From: Welwitschia mirabilis
Taxonomy: Eukaryota > Gnetophyta > Gnetopsida > Welwitschiales
Reading direction: 5' to 3'
Length of the DNA stretch: 42,115 nt
Assembly: GCA_051453625.1 (NCBI GenBank)
Contig: JBOZIK010000001.1
Location: forward strand, 223,933,921-223,976,035
Shown: in pieces, positions 32,883-42,115 of the stretch
How positions within the stretch are numbered: the stretch's first letter is position 1
Layout: every line of letters starts with the position of its first letter
Notes under the pieces: generated by a model
The model's database searches: none
What the model was told of the DNA's origin: nothing
The model's input: the letters and a program-made list of their open reading frames with translations, nothing else
Program-made: the position numbers and the translations under genes

Positions 32883-33369
32883 TTTCTATAGTTAAAAAAT
32901 TTAAACTAGCTCTGATACCGAAATATAATGTCCTAATATTCTACATTTAAAAACTTCAACCAAAACGCAATGTCCTCAATATTTCCCAGTAGGACTATGC
33001 ATTAATTTAAAAAAACCTATCATGTTTTAAATTACTTTAAAACATAAGATTATAATATCAACTGCATATTATTTTAGAATACATAATCTATGACTTATAT
33101 TTTTGGTCACAAATAATAAATCTATAAAACACACACATAGGCATATAACTTTGGCATTAAACACTTGTAATCCTTCTAATAAAATGGAGATAAATACATT
33201 GATAATATATGAATATATCTGTAACACTTTCTTAATACTAAAATACATTTGAGTATAATATCCATATTCACATAAATATTCTAAATTATTAGGACATCTA
33301 AGATTCTTCAAATAAAAATATGCATCTAAATAATAAGCATGAAACTAGCACTCAATCTATCTTACATAA
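32882..33369 (-). mobile_element. LTR end plus PBS and leader of a minus-strand LTR retrotransposon, copy 1
   Basis: On the minus strand, sequence ending AATATTAGGACA is followed by a seven- to eight-base spacer and CGGTATCAGAGC, then a leader. This is the structure of an LTR end and PBS in many plant gypsy elements. The block 32882-33369 is repeated at 41631-42115 in the same orientation with roughly 85% agreement by eye. The LTR would extend to higher coordinates, perhaps through much of 33.4-36.3 kb, whose minus-strand text also looks LTR-like, but its start was not found. The 80-codon open frame at 33069-33311 lies within it, is not kept in the second copy, and is not a gene. Confidence 0.55.
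32909..32920 (-). promoter_or_regulatory. Primer-binding site on the minus strand, copy 1
   Basis: Reads CGGTATCAGAGC on the minus strand, one base from the initiator Met-tRNA site TGGTATCAGAGC. Confidence 0.7.
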
Positions 33370-33424
33370 GTTAGCTCATTCTAAGATCTTCCTTCATAGT
33401 AGGTCCTATACATGCAAGTATGGT

Positions 33425-33456
33425 NNNNNNNNNNNNNNNNNNNNNNNNNNNNNNNN
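33425..33456. other. Assembly gap, 32 N
   Basis: Short gap inside the minus-strand LTR-like region. Confidence 1.
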
Positions 33457-33507
33457 GGTCCATGGCAAGGTTTAAATAAGGAGGTTTAAGCACAAGATAA
33501 GATTCAC

Positions 33508-33524
33508 AAAAAAAAAAAAAAAAA
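33508..33524. repeat. Homopolymer A17
   Basis: A run of 17 A on the + strand. Within the LTR-like region; no retroposon end could be tied to it. Confidence 0.9.
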
Positions 33525-34026
33525 GAACAAGATGTAACCAAGACATCATACAAATTTCAGTTATTTGGATGCACATGTCTAAGTTTTAGTAATTCAAGAA
33601 TCTACAGAATAGAATGTCCTATTACAAGGGTCTCAAAAATACCGATTTATCTAGAGGTTCATTCCTATGTCTAATAGAAAACTTGCAGGTGGGATAAACC
33701 CTTTAAAGCTATAAAGATCTCATGTCATGCATAACTAAATGGATCATAAACACCACCTTGAGAACTCTAATAGTTTATTACCATGGCTAATGAGAGCCCC
33801 TTAGGTGGATAGCCCCTGAAACCACATAATTTGATTACTTAGCAAAGTTTAAAGCATAGAATTAAATTCATAGCCAAGATAATACATGTATAAGAATATA
33901 CTTACATGATCAATTAAAATAGCAAGAAAAACTCATGAGACATGTAAAAGATGTAAGAATTGATTAAAGACAAAGACATACAAGGAAATAATACAAGCCA
34001 AAAATCATACCAAATTTAATATGAAG

Positions 34027-34061
34027 ACTCAAGCACTTGTTAATATTGCAAGGCTCTAAAG
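34027..34061 (+). repeat. Contig-end duplicate B, left copy
   Basis: 35 bp ending exactly at a 100-N gap; repeated at 34162-34196 directly after the gap with two differences. Confidence 0.93.
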
Positions 34062-34161
34062 NNNNNNNNNNNNNNNNNNNNNNNNNNNNNNNNNNNNNNN
34101 NNNNNNNNNNNNNNNNNNNNNNNNNNNNNNNNNNNNNNNNNNNNNNNNNNNNNNNNNNNNN
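34062..34161. other. Assembly gap, 100 N
   Basis: Default-size gap between duplicated contig ends. Open frames spanning it are artefacts. Confidence 1.
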
Positions 34162-34196
34162 ACTCAAGCACTTGTCAAGATTGCAAGGCTCTAAAG
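34162..34196 (+). repeat. Contig-end duplicate B, right copy
   Basis: Right partner of 34027-34061. Confidence 0.93.
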
Positions 34197-34349
34197 TTTT
34201 TCAAAGATCCAAGTTGAAGTCGGCAAGATTTGATAGAAAAAGTTTTCTAAAAGATATGAAATAAAAAGAGAAGAAGGTCCTCTTTATAATAGAGGATGTA
34301 GAATGTAAAGAGATATAAGAACATGAAGAGATACCATTGTAAAATAGGA

Positions 34350-34421
34350 TGGTAAAGGTAATGGATGTGGTGGAAGTGATAAAGGTGATGGAAATGGTGG
34401 AAGTGGTGCAAGTGGTGGAGA
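34350..34421. repeat. GGTGGA-rich degenerate short repeat
   Basis: Units such as GGTGATGGAAAT, GGTGGAAGT, GGTGCAAGT and GGTGGAGAT follow each other. The + strand would encode Gly/Ser-rich peptide, but the frame is short. It is the most G-rich spot of the neighbourhood. Confidence 0.8.
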
Positions 34422-34746
34422 TTCCGTTACCTTGCTAGGTTACTGGGTGCATAATATTTCTTCATAATAATGCATTTATTAAAATAAGGAATAAAAATAA
34501 GCCAAATCATAAATATAATTTTCATGTTTAAATAAAGGAAAAGTATAACTACTAAAGAAGGAAACTAATCCAACCACTAACTTGTCCACTAACATGACCA
34601 TAATGTTAATCACTACCTTAGCTATAAAAGATTATGATTAATTACTAAGAATTCATAACAAGAAAAATATTATGGCTATTAGAAATAAAATAAATTAAAA
34701 TAAAAAGTATTAGCATAAAGTTTGCACAATATAACTATATCTCAAT

Positions 34747-35462
34747 AATAGTAATAATAAGTACAATAACTAATTTAGATTGTGGACCATATAACAATAA
34801 AATTTATTTTTATTAAATTTTTAGATTAGGTCTTTGAACCTTAAAAGTTTGGACATGAGCTTAATTCATCCCTTAAGAGGTTTCATTCTCAAAACTTGAG
34901 CTACATACATCTATTTTATATTTTTAAGTAGCTTCTTTTTCTTTCTCTCCTAATCATTATACTACATAGTTAAATTTATCTTCCTTTAATGCCATATAAA
35001 TTATTAAATAAATTGAAATTTTATCTTTAGGATTACTAATAAAAAATATTAATCATCATGATAACATCAATCATCTATTTTGTGTGGACTAATCAAGCCT
35101 TTAAAAATTCTCTTCTTCCTTTACCATTCACTTTGAATTCATGGAATATGCTCTAAAAGTTGTACATCAACTTAAAATTTACAAAAAACTCTTTTGTTAT
35201 ATATGAAATTCTAACTTTATCCATTTTCTAAGATCATAATAATTACTTAATTTGGGAAAAGATATAAACTAGCATATCTTTCATGAGAGGTTGGATAAAG
35301 GCCACATAATTACTTTTGTAAGGAATTTCTAAGAACACAGTTGAATATACTTATAGATGATTGAAAACCATGTAATTTAAAAAGTTAAAATATATCGATG
35401 ACCTTCTTTCTTTGACAAAAAACAAAATAAACTTGGGCTATTAAATTTCAAATTATAATATC
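34747..35462 (+). repeat. Contig-end duplicate C, left copy (716 bp)
   Basis: Ends exactly at a 100-N gap and matches 35563-36278 base for base apart from about 25 substitutions (about 3-4%) and no indel that I found; the offset stays 816 throughout. No gene is recognisable. The minus-strand text resembles plant LTR sequence (AAGGGATGAATTAAGCTCAT type). Confidence 0.95.
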
Positions 35463-35562
35463 NNNNNNNNNNNNNNNNNNNNNNNNNNNNNNNNNNNNNN
35501 NNNNNNNNNNNNNNNNNNNNNNNNNNNNNNNNNNNNNNNNNNNNNNNNNNNNNNNNNNNNNN
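35463..35562. other. Assembly gap, 100 N
   Basis: Default-size gap between duplicated contig ends. Confidence 1.
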
Positions 35563-36278
35563 AATAGTAATAATAAGTACAATAACTAATTTAGATTGTG
35601 GACCATATAATAATAAAGTTTATTTTTATTAAATTTTTAGATTAGGTCTTTGAACCTTAAAAGTCTGGACATGAGCTTAATTCATCCCTTAAGAGGTTTC
35701 ATTCTCAAAACTTGAGCTACATACATATATTTTATATTTTTAAGTAGCTTCTTTTTCTTTCTCTCCTAATCATTATACTACATAGTTAAATTTATCTTTC
35801 TTTAATGCCATATAAATTATTAAATAAATTGAAATGTTATCTTTAGGATTACTGATAAAAAATATTAATCATCATGATAACATCAATCATCTATTGTGTA
35901 TGGACTAATCAAGCCTTTAGAAATTCTCTTCTTCCTTTACCATTCACTTTGAATTCATGGAATATGCTCTAAAAGCTGTACATCAACTTAAAATTTACAA
36001 AAAACTCTTTTGTTATATATGAACTTCTAACCTCATCCATTTTCTAAAATAATAATAATTACTTAATTTGGGAAAAGATATGAACTAGCATATCTTTCAT
36101 GAGAGGTTGGATAAAGGCCACATAATTACTTTTGTAAGGAATTTCTAAGAACACAATTGAATATACTTATAGATGATTGAAAGCCATGTAATTTCAAAAG
36201 CTAAAATATATCGATGGCCTTCTTTCTTTGACAAAAAACAAAATAAACTTGGACTATTAAATTCCAAATTATAATATC
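35563..36278 (+). repeat. Contig-end duplicate C, right copy (716 bp)
   Basis: Starts on the first base after the gap. It continues into unique sequence at 36279 while the left copy stops, so the left contig end overlaps the right contig start. A minus-strand open frame at 36145-36363 lies partly in it and has no recognisable domain. Confidence 0.95.
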
Positions 36279-37689
36279 GAATATTACAACACAATAATCT
36301 CTCTCTCCAAACCATGACACTTACCTCTAAAGATGTTAGTAGAAATTTCTCAACTAAGCTCATAATCTATAAGTCTCTTTCACTCTCCATTTCTTTGTTG
36401 TGTACTTCTTTTAATTCCTCTCTGATACTTCTAAATCTAGTTGAATTTTCTACTTTAAATCCAACAAGTTAAGGACAAAATGTGTGAAATATGTCCAAGT
36501 TATCAGTTGAGCTCAAGAGAATAAATGGAAGAATTATAGATGAGACTATTATCATTAATAGATAAGTAAATGTTAATTAAGTATTACAATAATTATATAC
36601 ATAGAATATACAGCAGAAATAAGAGCTTATATTTAGGCCAATTTTATGCAATCATAATCCAAGAAAATATATAGGGGATTTCAAATTAATTAAGAGATAA
36701 AATTCTAGTCTTATAAGCTTGAATACTTGCATACATATTTCATCTAACCAAGACTACATGTTCTAATAATATTAATAACCATTTAAAAACTTAGCATGTG
36801 CCTAATATGCACCATGTGAAATTTTCTCTAAGACCAAGAAAAAGGACTAAGAAATTAAAGGATACTATAATTATAGTGGGTAAGGAGACAAGAAGAATTA
36901 AAACTAGAGGGAAATCCACCTTTTCCTAAGTATGCATGGAACCAACCACACAATCCTTGAGTTTAGCAAACTATCTAATAATAATTCTAATAGCCCCTAC
37001 TATTATAAAAATAAACACCTGCTTTCTAGGCTTTGAGTCTATAGCATTTAACAAGTCTACCCAAGCAGTTACACTTGATGTACTTAGAAGAAAATAACAA
37101 GGCAAGAACATTAAAGTAATCTAGTAATGAAATACAATTGTAGGGCTTTAATTTTTTGTAAGCTCTAAATATACAACCAAAAAAAAAAAAATCAAGACTT
37201 TAAAATATGATATCTTTTGCTTTAAACTCAAGGTTGATAGACATATTTACTCTTGTGATGGACTGTGAAGTAATACATTAAAATATAGAAGTTAGTTTCA
37301 TAAGGAAATTTATAAACAAAATAAAAAATAAAGTTATTTCTAAAAAGCTACAACAACATGACATAGAAAATGAAAATTATTTTTATCTAACATTCATACA
37401 TCAGAGAAATTGATAGGATGTTCAAAGAATAGGTTATGCTAGCATGTCCAATGTTAAATGAAGTAATTTTTCCTAAACAACGAAGGACTCAAAAAATGTT
37501 CTATATTATACAAAAAAATGTGCTTTAAGCTCAAAATCTAAAAATTAAACTTAAAGTACAAAGAATAAATTTTCTCTTATAGATAAGGTTTTTAGAAAGG
37601 AAAATTACAAATGAGGAGTTATTTATCTCTTATTAATCCTAGGTGTAAAACTTGTTCGAGATGCTCAAATGAAGAAATATTAAATATCT
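36279..37689. other. No gene recognised
   Basis: A+T-rich DNA with an A13 run near 37178. The left part may be the rest of the minus-strand LTR. Nothing else is recognisable. Confidence 0.55.
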
Positions 37690-37956
37690 TACTTGATTGA
37701 GTGGGAAGGATTGAATATAACCTATGTTTCCTTTCATAAGAAGATGTAGGTATGAATTAATGAAGATCCAAAGATTCTTAACTATGATATCTTTCTGATC
37801 ATGATTAGCTTCTAAGACATTTATTTAATCTTTAATGATGTTGAGATGATTCTTCACGAGTACTCCTTCCTTTAATTGTGATACCAAATTATCATGTTTA
37901 TCATAAATTTGTGCTCTTCCGTTTTGAATATATTTGTTAAGTTCATCTGTAATCAG
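37690..37956 (-). pseudogene. Unassigned coding-like stretch on the minus strand
   Basis: Reading down from 37956 the minus strand gives DELNKYIQNGRAQIYDKHDN, then LVSQLKEGVLVKNHLNIIKD, one TAA, then INVLEANHDQKDIIVKNLW. The composition (Lys, Asp, Gln, Asn, heptad-like hydrophobics) is that of a real helical protein rather than of random A+T-rich DNA, and only one stop occurs over about 75 codons. I do not recognise the family. It could be an exon of a dead gene or a gag-like part of the minus-strand element. It lies in the same orientation as the F-box relic upstream. Confidence 0.35.
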
Positions 37957-39188
37957 TTAACAATTATAAGATCATTTCAAGTTGTGTTCATAGCCATATG
38001 ATACCTCTTACTAATTCATTTTGAATTTACTCTTCAAGTGCAACATTACTCCTAAGAAATATCTTGTGTTTATGCATTTAAAATGTGCTTGTATTATAAT
38101 TAATGATGCCATTATAATGATACCAAGGTAGTTGAATAAAATGCATTTGTAAGCCTTCTTGAAATACTAAATCAATAGAACTTAGAAACTCTAAAACTTC
38201 AAAACGTCAAAAATCACCAAGAACTGAAATTTATTAGTTAAAATATCATTGCAAGTAATAATTTTAGGAAAGTTTAATTTACTAGTGAAGAGTGCTATAA
38301 TACAAAATACTAATGATAATGATGAGAAGATTAGTAGAAAAACCTAGAAATATATGAATCCTTAAGTTTCAGGAGTATATCAATTCAACACAAGAGGATA
38401 GGTAGATTGAAAAGTATCTTCAAATGTATTTTCCACAGATCCAACAGTATATTCTGCTAGAGTAGTTCAAGGTTTTAAATGTCAGTTATTTTAACATTAT
38501 AGCATTTTAATTCTAATAATTTTGATGCATTTTTAATGGTATATAATCACTTTTGAATGAAGCATGAGATGTTAGCATTACTAGAATCATGAACACATAA
38601 TACCTTATAGTTTTGGCTTCTCCATCATAACAAAGAACAAAGTGAAAAGTTATTAGAGATGATGCACTTCTATTTTGAAGCTAGTCTCCTCAAGTATTAA
38701 TGTAGAAAACAAGATAAGATGATCTTGGGTATAAGTAGCATATCTAGTTTCCCTCCAAATAAGAATGAATTATATCATCTGGATAAACCCCTTTTGAAAT
38801 TTAAACATGATGAGTTTAGATGGATAATCTTTATTTAAAGAATCTATTATAGTAGTAGAGCCATCTATATAGCCTGATATTAATGAAAAAAAATGATTTC
38901 TAGTTTGAAGCTGTTGAATGATCTCAAGTAACTGGTTACTATTATTTTTGATGTATTAGAATCAACCTATTCTCCAACATCAACTTCTGAAATAGAGTAG
39001 AGGAAATCACTTTCCATTAAATAACCTAAACTAGGTTGACATACCTGGGATAGAAATTTATCATATGTTTGAATCTAAAACATTATTAGAAGACACTAGG
39101 TCTTTCTTTTACAAAAATTATTAATGAAGCATCCGAGATATTGATATTAATAGATGCAATTAAGCCATCGAAATGCAAATGAATGAAC
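37957..39188. other. No clear gene; possible degraded downstream part of the F-box relic
   Basis: On the minus strand some short protein-like strings occur (for example MESDFLYSISEVDVGE near 38.97-39.03 kb), but I could not align them to kelch repeats or to anything else with confidence. Confidence 0.4.
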
Positions 39189-39810
39189 CTATATTTTATG
39201 GACATCTACTAGGATGCATAAATATGAATATAAAAACCAAGGCCTTTGAGAAGAACATAAAGCTCTCATATGCATGAATTGAGAGCTTGAAATAAGCATC
39301 CTCCCTTTCTTGCAAATTAATATTGCATTAAAAATGGTTCTAAAAGATATCCTAGTAAGACACATCTCCAAAATATCATTAGGAAGTAGAAAAAAATAAC
39401 TCTTCTCATTAGATCTCATGCCATAGTCCCTTAGTCTTGGTTTCTTGCCTCTTCTCCTAAGATTTTACCAGTAGGATACAAAAGTGATCTGTTTTATCCT
39501 TATTTTTAGTTAAACTTATAGAAGTAATCTTAGATGATCCACTATATCCTGAGTTTTCATCTTTGAGCCTTCTCTTATTAATGAAAGAGCCAAAATTTAC
39601 TAATGAAAAGAGCAATAGAACCATCTATGATAGAGGTAATAAGGAAAAACCTCCTAAGAAATTATTTAATCCAACTTCACCCATATCAACCTTAACAAAT
39701 GAAACAATACTAGAAAATACATCATGTGACTTATTTCTAAGAGGAAGAAGACTTACCCTAACAACTGTAAAAGGTAACTTTAGAATATTCAAAAGCCTTT
39801 TCAAAGAGGT
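39189..39810 (-). pseudogene. F-box protein relic, resembling the plant At5g42350-type F-box/kelch family
   Basis: A 76-codon minus-strand frame starting at 39419 carries LLPNDILEMCLTRISF, then AILICKKGRMLISSSQF and MHMR. This is the F-box pattern: LPxDIL, CL.R, two helices, then C-K-K-W-R, with Trp replaced by Gly. The string LPNDILEMCL and the continuation F-MHMR...SSQ.PWFL are, as I recall the family, typical of the plant F-box/kelch group of At5g42350. F-box proteins bridge SKP1 of an SCF ubiquitin ligase to a substrate. Upstream, a different minus frame from about 39810 to 39457 has one stop in about 118 codons and includes RRLKDENSGYSGSSK, a plausible Ser-rich N-terminal region joined through a frameshift. 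Kelch repeats are not recognisable downstream. The + strand frame at 39563-39820 is the antisense shadow. Confidence 0.6.
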
Positions 39811-40295
39811 ACAGAATTAATTGATAACTGAATTTTCAAACATATAAAATAGTGCCCCAATCCATACAACTAAAATTTCGTATCCTAAAGAGGCAATCCT
39901 TTATAAGAATAGTAGAAAAATGAAATATATTTAATAATTCCACCAAATGTGCATTCCAGATAATTTCTATTGATGATTACATGATCTTCAAATTCAAGAG
40001 AAGGAATCAAATGTCTAAAGAGGAAATTTAGATGTCTAAGAAAATTTTGATAGAAAATTAATAAGAGTAAAAAGCCTAAGTTGAAATGCTTATGTAATTT
40101 AGCTACCAAAGGCTAAATATTTCATTATTTTAGTCTCGCTTAGAATTATTTCAATCCATAAGAAGGGAACATTCATGATCAAAATAAAAGGTACACCCTA
40201 AATGCTAATGAGAAGAAGCAAAAGATTTTGTATAATGTATGCCAATTTCTTTTTGAGAAATTAAATCCCAACAATTCTAAATGCTAGTAACAAAT
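39811..40295. other. No clear gene
   Basis: A 74-codon minus-strand frame at 39885-40109 is in the same orientation as the F-box relic and might be a further upstream piece of it, but no domain is visible. Confidence 0.4.
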
Positions 40296-40346
40296 AGAAA
40301 AGAGGGAATAGATTCAACAAATATTAGAAAAGAGGGAATAGATTCA
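40296..40346 (+). repeat. 21-bp direct repeat with a period of 30
   Basis: AGAAAAGAGGGAATAGATTC occurs at 40296 and again at 40326, identical. A recent local duplication. Confidence 0.95.
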
Positions 40347-40665
40347 TCCATTTTAATTTAGATGCTATTGAGGTTATTTAAGTTAAAGTGAGTGATGTTG
40401 CTTATTACAAGTTTTGAATTTGATATCTGATCCTAAAGATTAGAGCAAAAGTTGACGTATGTAAAACATGAGTTTGAAGTAGAAAGTAATTCTCCTTCTA
40501 TGTTATGATATAAAAGGATGAAGAATAATGATGGAGGGGAAAACATTATTTTCAATATTCCACCAAAGAATGCTCTGATTGAATTTTGTTCCTTCTTTGA
40601 AAGTCTTGATTCTCAATTTTAGGTTTTCAACTATTTTAATCTATGCATGCATGCTCAACCTATTG

Positions 40666-40860
40666 AGAAACTATGAATGCAAAAATCCCTTCTCTTTTCA
40701 TAGTGTTCAAGTAGCACATTCAGGAGATGATCATAAAGAAGATTAACTTCATCTACCTATAGGATTTCTTAGTTGGCTTTGATGAGGATACCTAGGTCGA
40801 ATGCCTTTATGCCTTTTGTTAGTTATTTTTCTATATCAATTATCTTTCAAACTTGATCAT
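40666..40860 (-). pseudogene. Unassigned coding-like stretch on the minus strand
   Basis: The minus strand reads IIDIEK, stop, LTKGIKAFDLGILIKAN, stop, EIL, stop, VDEVNLLYDHLLNVLLEHYE, then KRRDFCIHSFSIG. The amphipathic, charged composition looks like a real protein helix. I do not recognise the family. Stops at TAA/TAG suggest former Gln codons. It could be an exon of a gene shared with the F-box relic or an unrelated element. Confidence 0.3.
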
Positions 40861-41630
40861 CTATCTTATCTAATAGTAAGTTTAGATTTTGATTTTGGTT
40901 AGGATTACTAGGAGTTATTTGTCTTGGTCAATTCTATGCCAAACTTCCTCACTCATTAATTTTGGATCCTCTAGATCAGAGTTAAATGGATCATTAAATA
41001 TGACTTTAATTATAAATAAATGATCTAGAATCAATCTTACAATTTTTCATTTGCTTATGATTTAGTCTCCCATATCATCACTCTACTGATTTTGGGAGCA
41101 ATAACATTTAGGAAAAGAAACAACTTCGTCTTGAATTACTATCATTATAAAAGGAATTACAAGCCTTTGACTCTGCTTTGAAATAGCATGCTTAATTTTT
41201 GAGCCGTTAGAAAATCTATCTATTCCCTCCAATCATTTGTAGTATAATCTTATCATCTTTATATTTTTGTTTTAATTAGCTCTTCTAATCATCTTAATTA
41301 CCTTAAGCATGAACAAGTTTTTGAGAGATAAAACACATTTTCCTTCTTAACTTTAATCAATACCTAGTGGCTTAGATATAATCAAGTGGGACTAAACTTT
41401 TATTTCCTAGTCTCTTCAGTTTAAAATATCCAAATATTACATGGTAGCACTAACATACATTAAAGATCATGAAACTTATACTAAAATCCTTTAAGTTTTA
41501 GAAATTAAATTTTTATTATCTCTAATGAACATGTGATCTAGGTTATGATATTCGATTGTGTAATGGCTTATAACAATTATTTCTAATAAACTCACAGCCT
41601 AGTGCTCTAATGCTAAAATCTACTATTCTA
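40861..41630. other. No clear gene
   Basis: On the minus strand a short string FNDPFNSDLEDPKLMSEEVW near 40.95-41.01 kb is protein-like but unassigned. Otherwise A+T-rich DNA. Confidence 0.4.
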
Positions 41631-42115
41631 AATTTCTATAGGTAAAAAATTTAAACTTACTCTAATATCAGAATGTAATTTCCTAATATTATACATTTAA
41701 ATACTTCAACTAAAAGATAATGTCCTCAATATTTTCTAGTAAGACTATGTATTAATTAAAAAAAAACTTATCATATTTTAAATCACTTAAGAATATAAGC
41801 TTATAATATCAAATACATATTATTTGAGAATACACAATTTATAACTTAGATTATGGGTCATAAATAATAAATCTATAAAACATACACATAAGCATATAAC
41901 TTTTGTATTAAACACTCGTGATCCTTCTAAAAAAGAGAAACAAACACATTACTAATATATACATATATCTATAACACTTCTTAATGATAAAATAAATTTT
42001 AGTATTATATTCATGTTTACATAAATATACCAAATTATTAGGACATCCAAGATCCTTCAAATAAATACATGAATCTAAATAACAAGCCTGAAAATAACAC
42101 TCAATCCATCTTGCA
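41631..42115 (-). mobile_element. LTR end plus PBS and leader of a minus-strand LTR retrotransposon, copy 2 (cut by window end)
   Basis: Collinear with 32882-33369, including the LTR end (minus AATATTAGGA...), spacer, PBS and about 30 bases of leader down to the shared string CTATAGAAAT. Agreement then stops on the leader side, while on the LTR side it continues to the window edge. As both copies keep the PBS side, they are two 5-prime ends rather than the two LTRs of one simple element. Confidence 0.55.
41659..41670 (-). promoter_or_regulatory. Degraded primer-binding site on the minus strand, copy 2
   Basis: Minus strand TGATATTAGAGT differs from TGGTATCAGAGC at three positions, all G-to-A or C-to-T. 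Confidence 0.55.

Noticed and set aside
33069-33311. 80-codon minus-strand frame in the LTR-like block
   Set aside because: Not kept open in the second copy at about 41.8-42.06 kb, so not under coding constraint.
32543-34264. Open frames crossing the smaller gaps (32543-32728, 33371-33553, 33964-34264)
   Set aside because: They are open only because N codons cannot be stops; the visible parts carry no domain.
39563-39820. 85-codon + strand open frame as a gene
   Set aside because: It is the antisense of the minus-strand frame that leads into the F-box relic; the + strand product has no recognisable domain.
1-42115. tRNA, rRNA, operon or novel defence or biosynthetic system
   Set aside because: No supporting sequence was found on either strand; recognisable content is almost wholly retroelement relics.

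Overview
This window looks like heterochromatic or intergenic nuclear DNA of a flowering plant. It is strongly A+T-rich and dense in stop codons on both strands. Almost everything recognisable is a decayed retroelement of plant type: a Ty3/gypsy element, a SIRE-like Ty1/copia element with two long terminal repeats (LTRs) and a third env-like region, a plant L1-like LINE, and LTR/primer-binding-site (PBS) junctions matching plant initiator-Met-tRNA sites. I see no intact protein-coding gene, no rRNA or tRNA, no CRISPR array and no bacterial-style operon. The species cannot be named from the sequence.

Layout. (1) 43-76 is a TA microsatellite. (2) About 1.65-5.99 kb on the + strand is a gypsy pol relic in the order gag-like, protease, reverse transcriptase (RT), RNase H, integrase. 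Its RT lacks the YxDD box. (3) About 8.31-8.61 kb is a copia-type LTR end with a TATA box and a good PBS, followed by a possible gag fragment near 9.5 kb. (4) About 10.6-15.2 kb on the + strand is a LINE relic: ORF1-like fragment, endonuclease-like fragment, then RT. It is cut short by (5), a SIRE-like copia element at 15229-25742 on the + strand. That element has LTRs of 1511 and 1434 bp, a PBS, gag, protease, integrase, RT/RNase H, a long pol-env spacer, an env-like region, a polypurine tract and a probable 5-bp target duplication. (6) 25.75-31.5 kb is mostly unassigned and includes a degenerate 32-33 bp tandem repeat near 29 kb. (7) 31.5-36.3 kb is gap-rich. Three 100-N gaps are each bounded by near-identical contig ends, so apparent duplications there are probably assembly artefacts. 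Minus-strand LTR/PBS junctions lie at 32.9 kb and 41.66 kb. (8) 36.3-41.6 kb is mostly noncoding but holds a minus-strand F-box relic at about 39.2-39.8 kb and two unassigned coding-like stretches.

How the parts relate: this is a layered repeat graveyard. The SIRE-like element landed in or beside an already present LINE. Decay is dominated by changes readable as C-to-T or G-to-A: Trp and Gln codons have become stops, catalytic Asp has become Asn, and the LTR start TG has become TA. That is the pattern expected from deamination of methylated cytosine in silenced plant transposons. I found no convincing undescribed functional system. The points most worth checking are the recurrent AGATGTCT/AGACATCT palindromic motif in the SIRE-like LTRs and spacer, the F-box relic, and the contig-end duplications.
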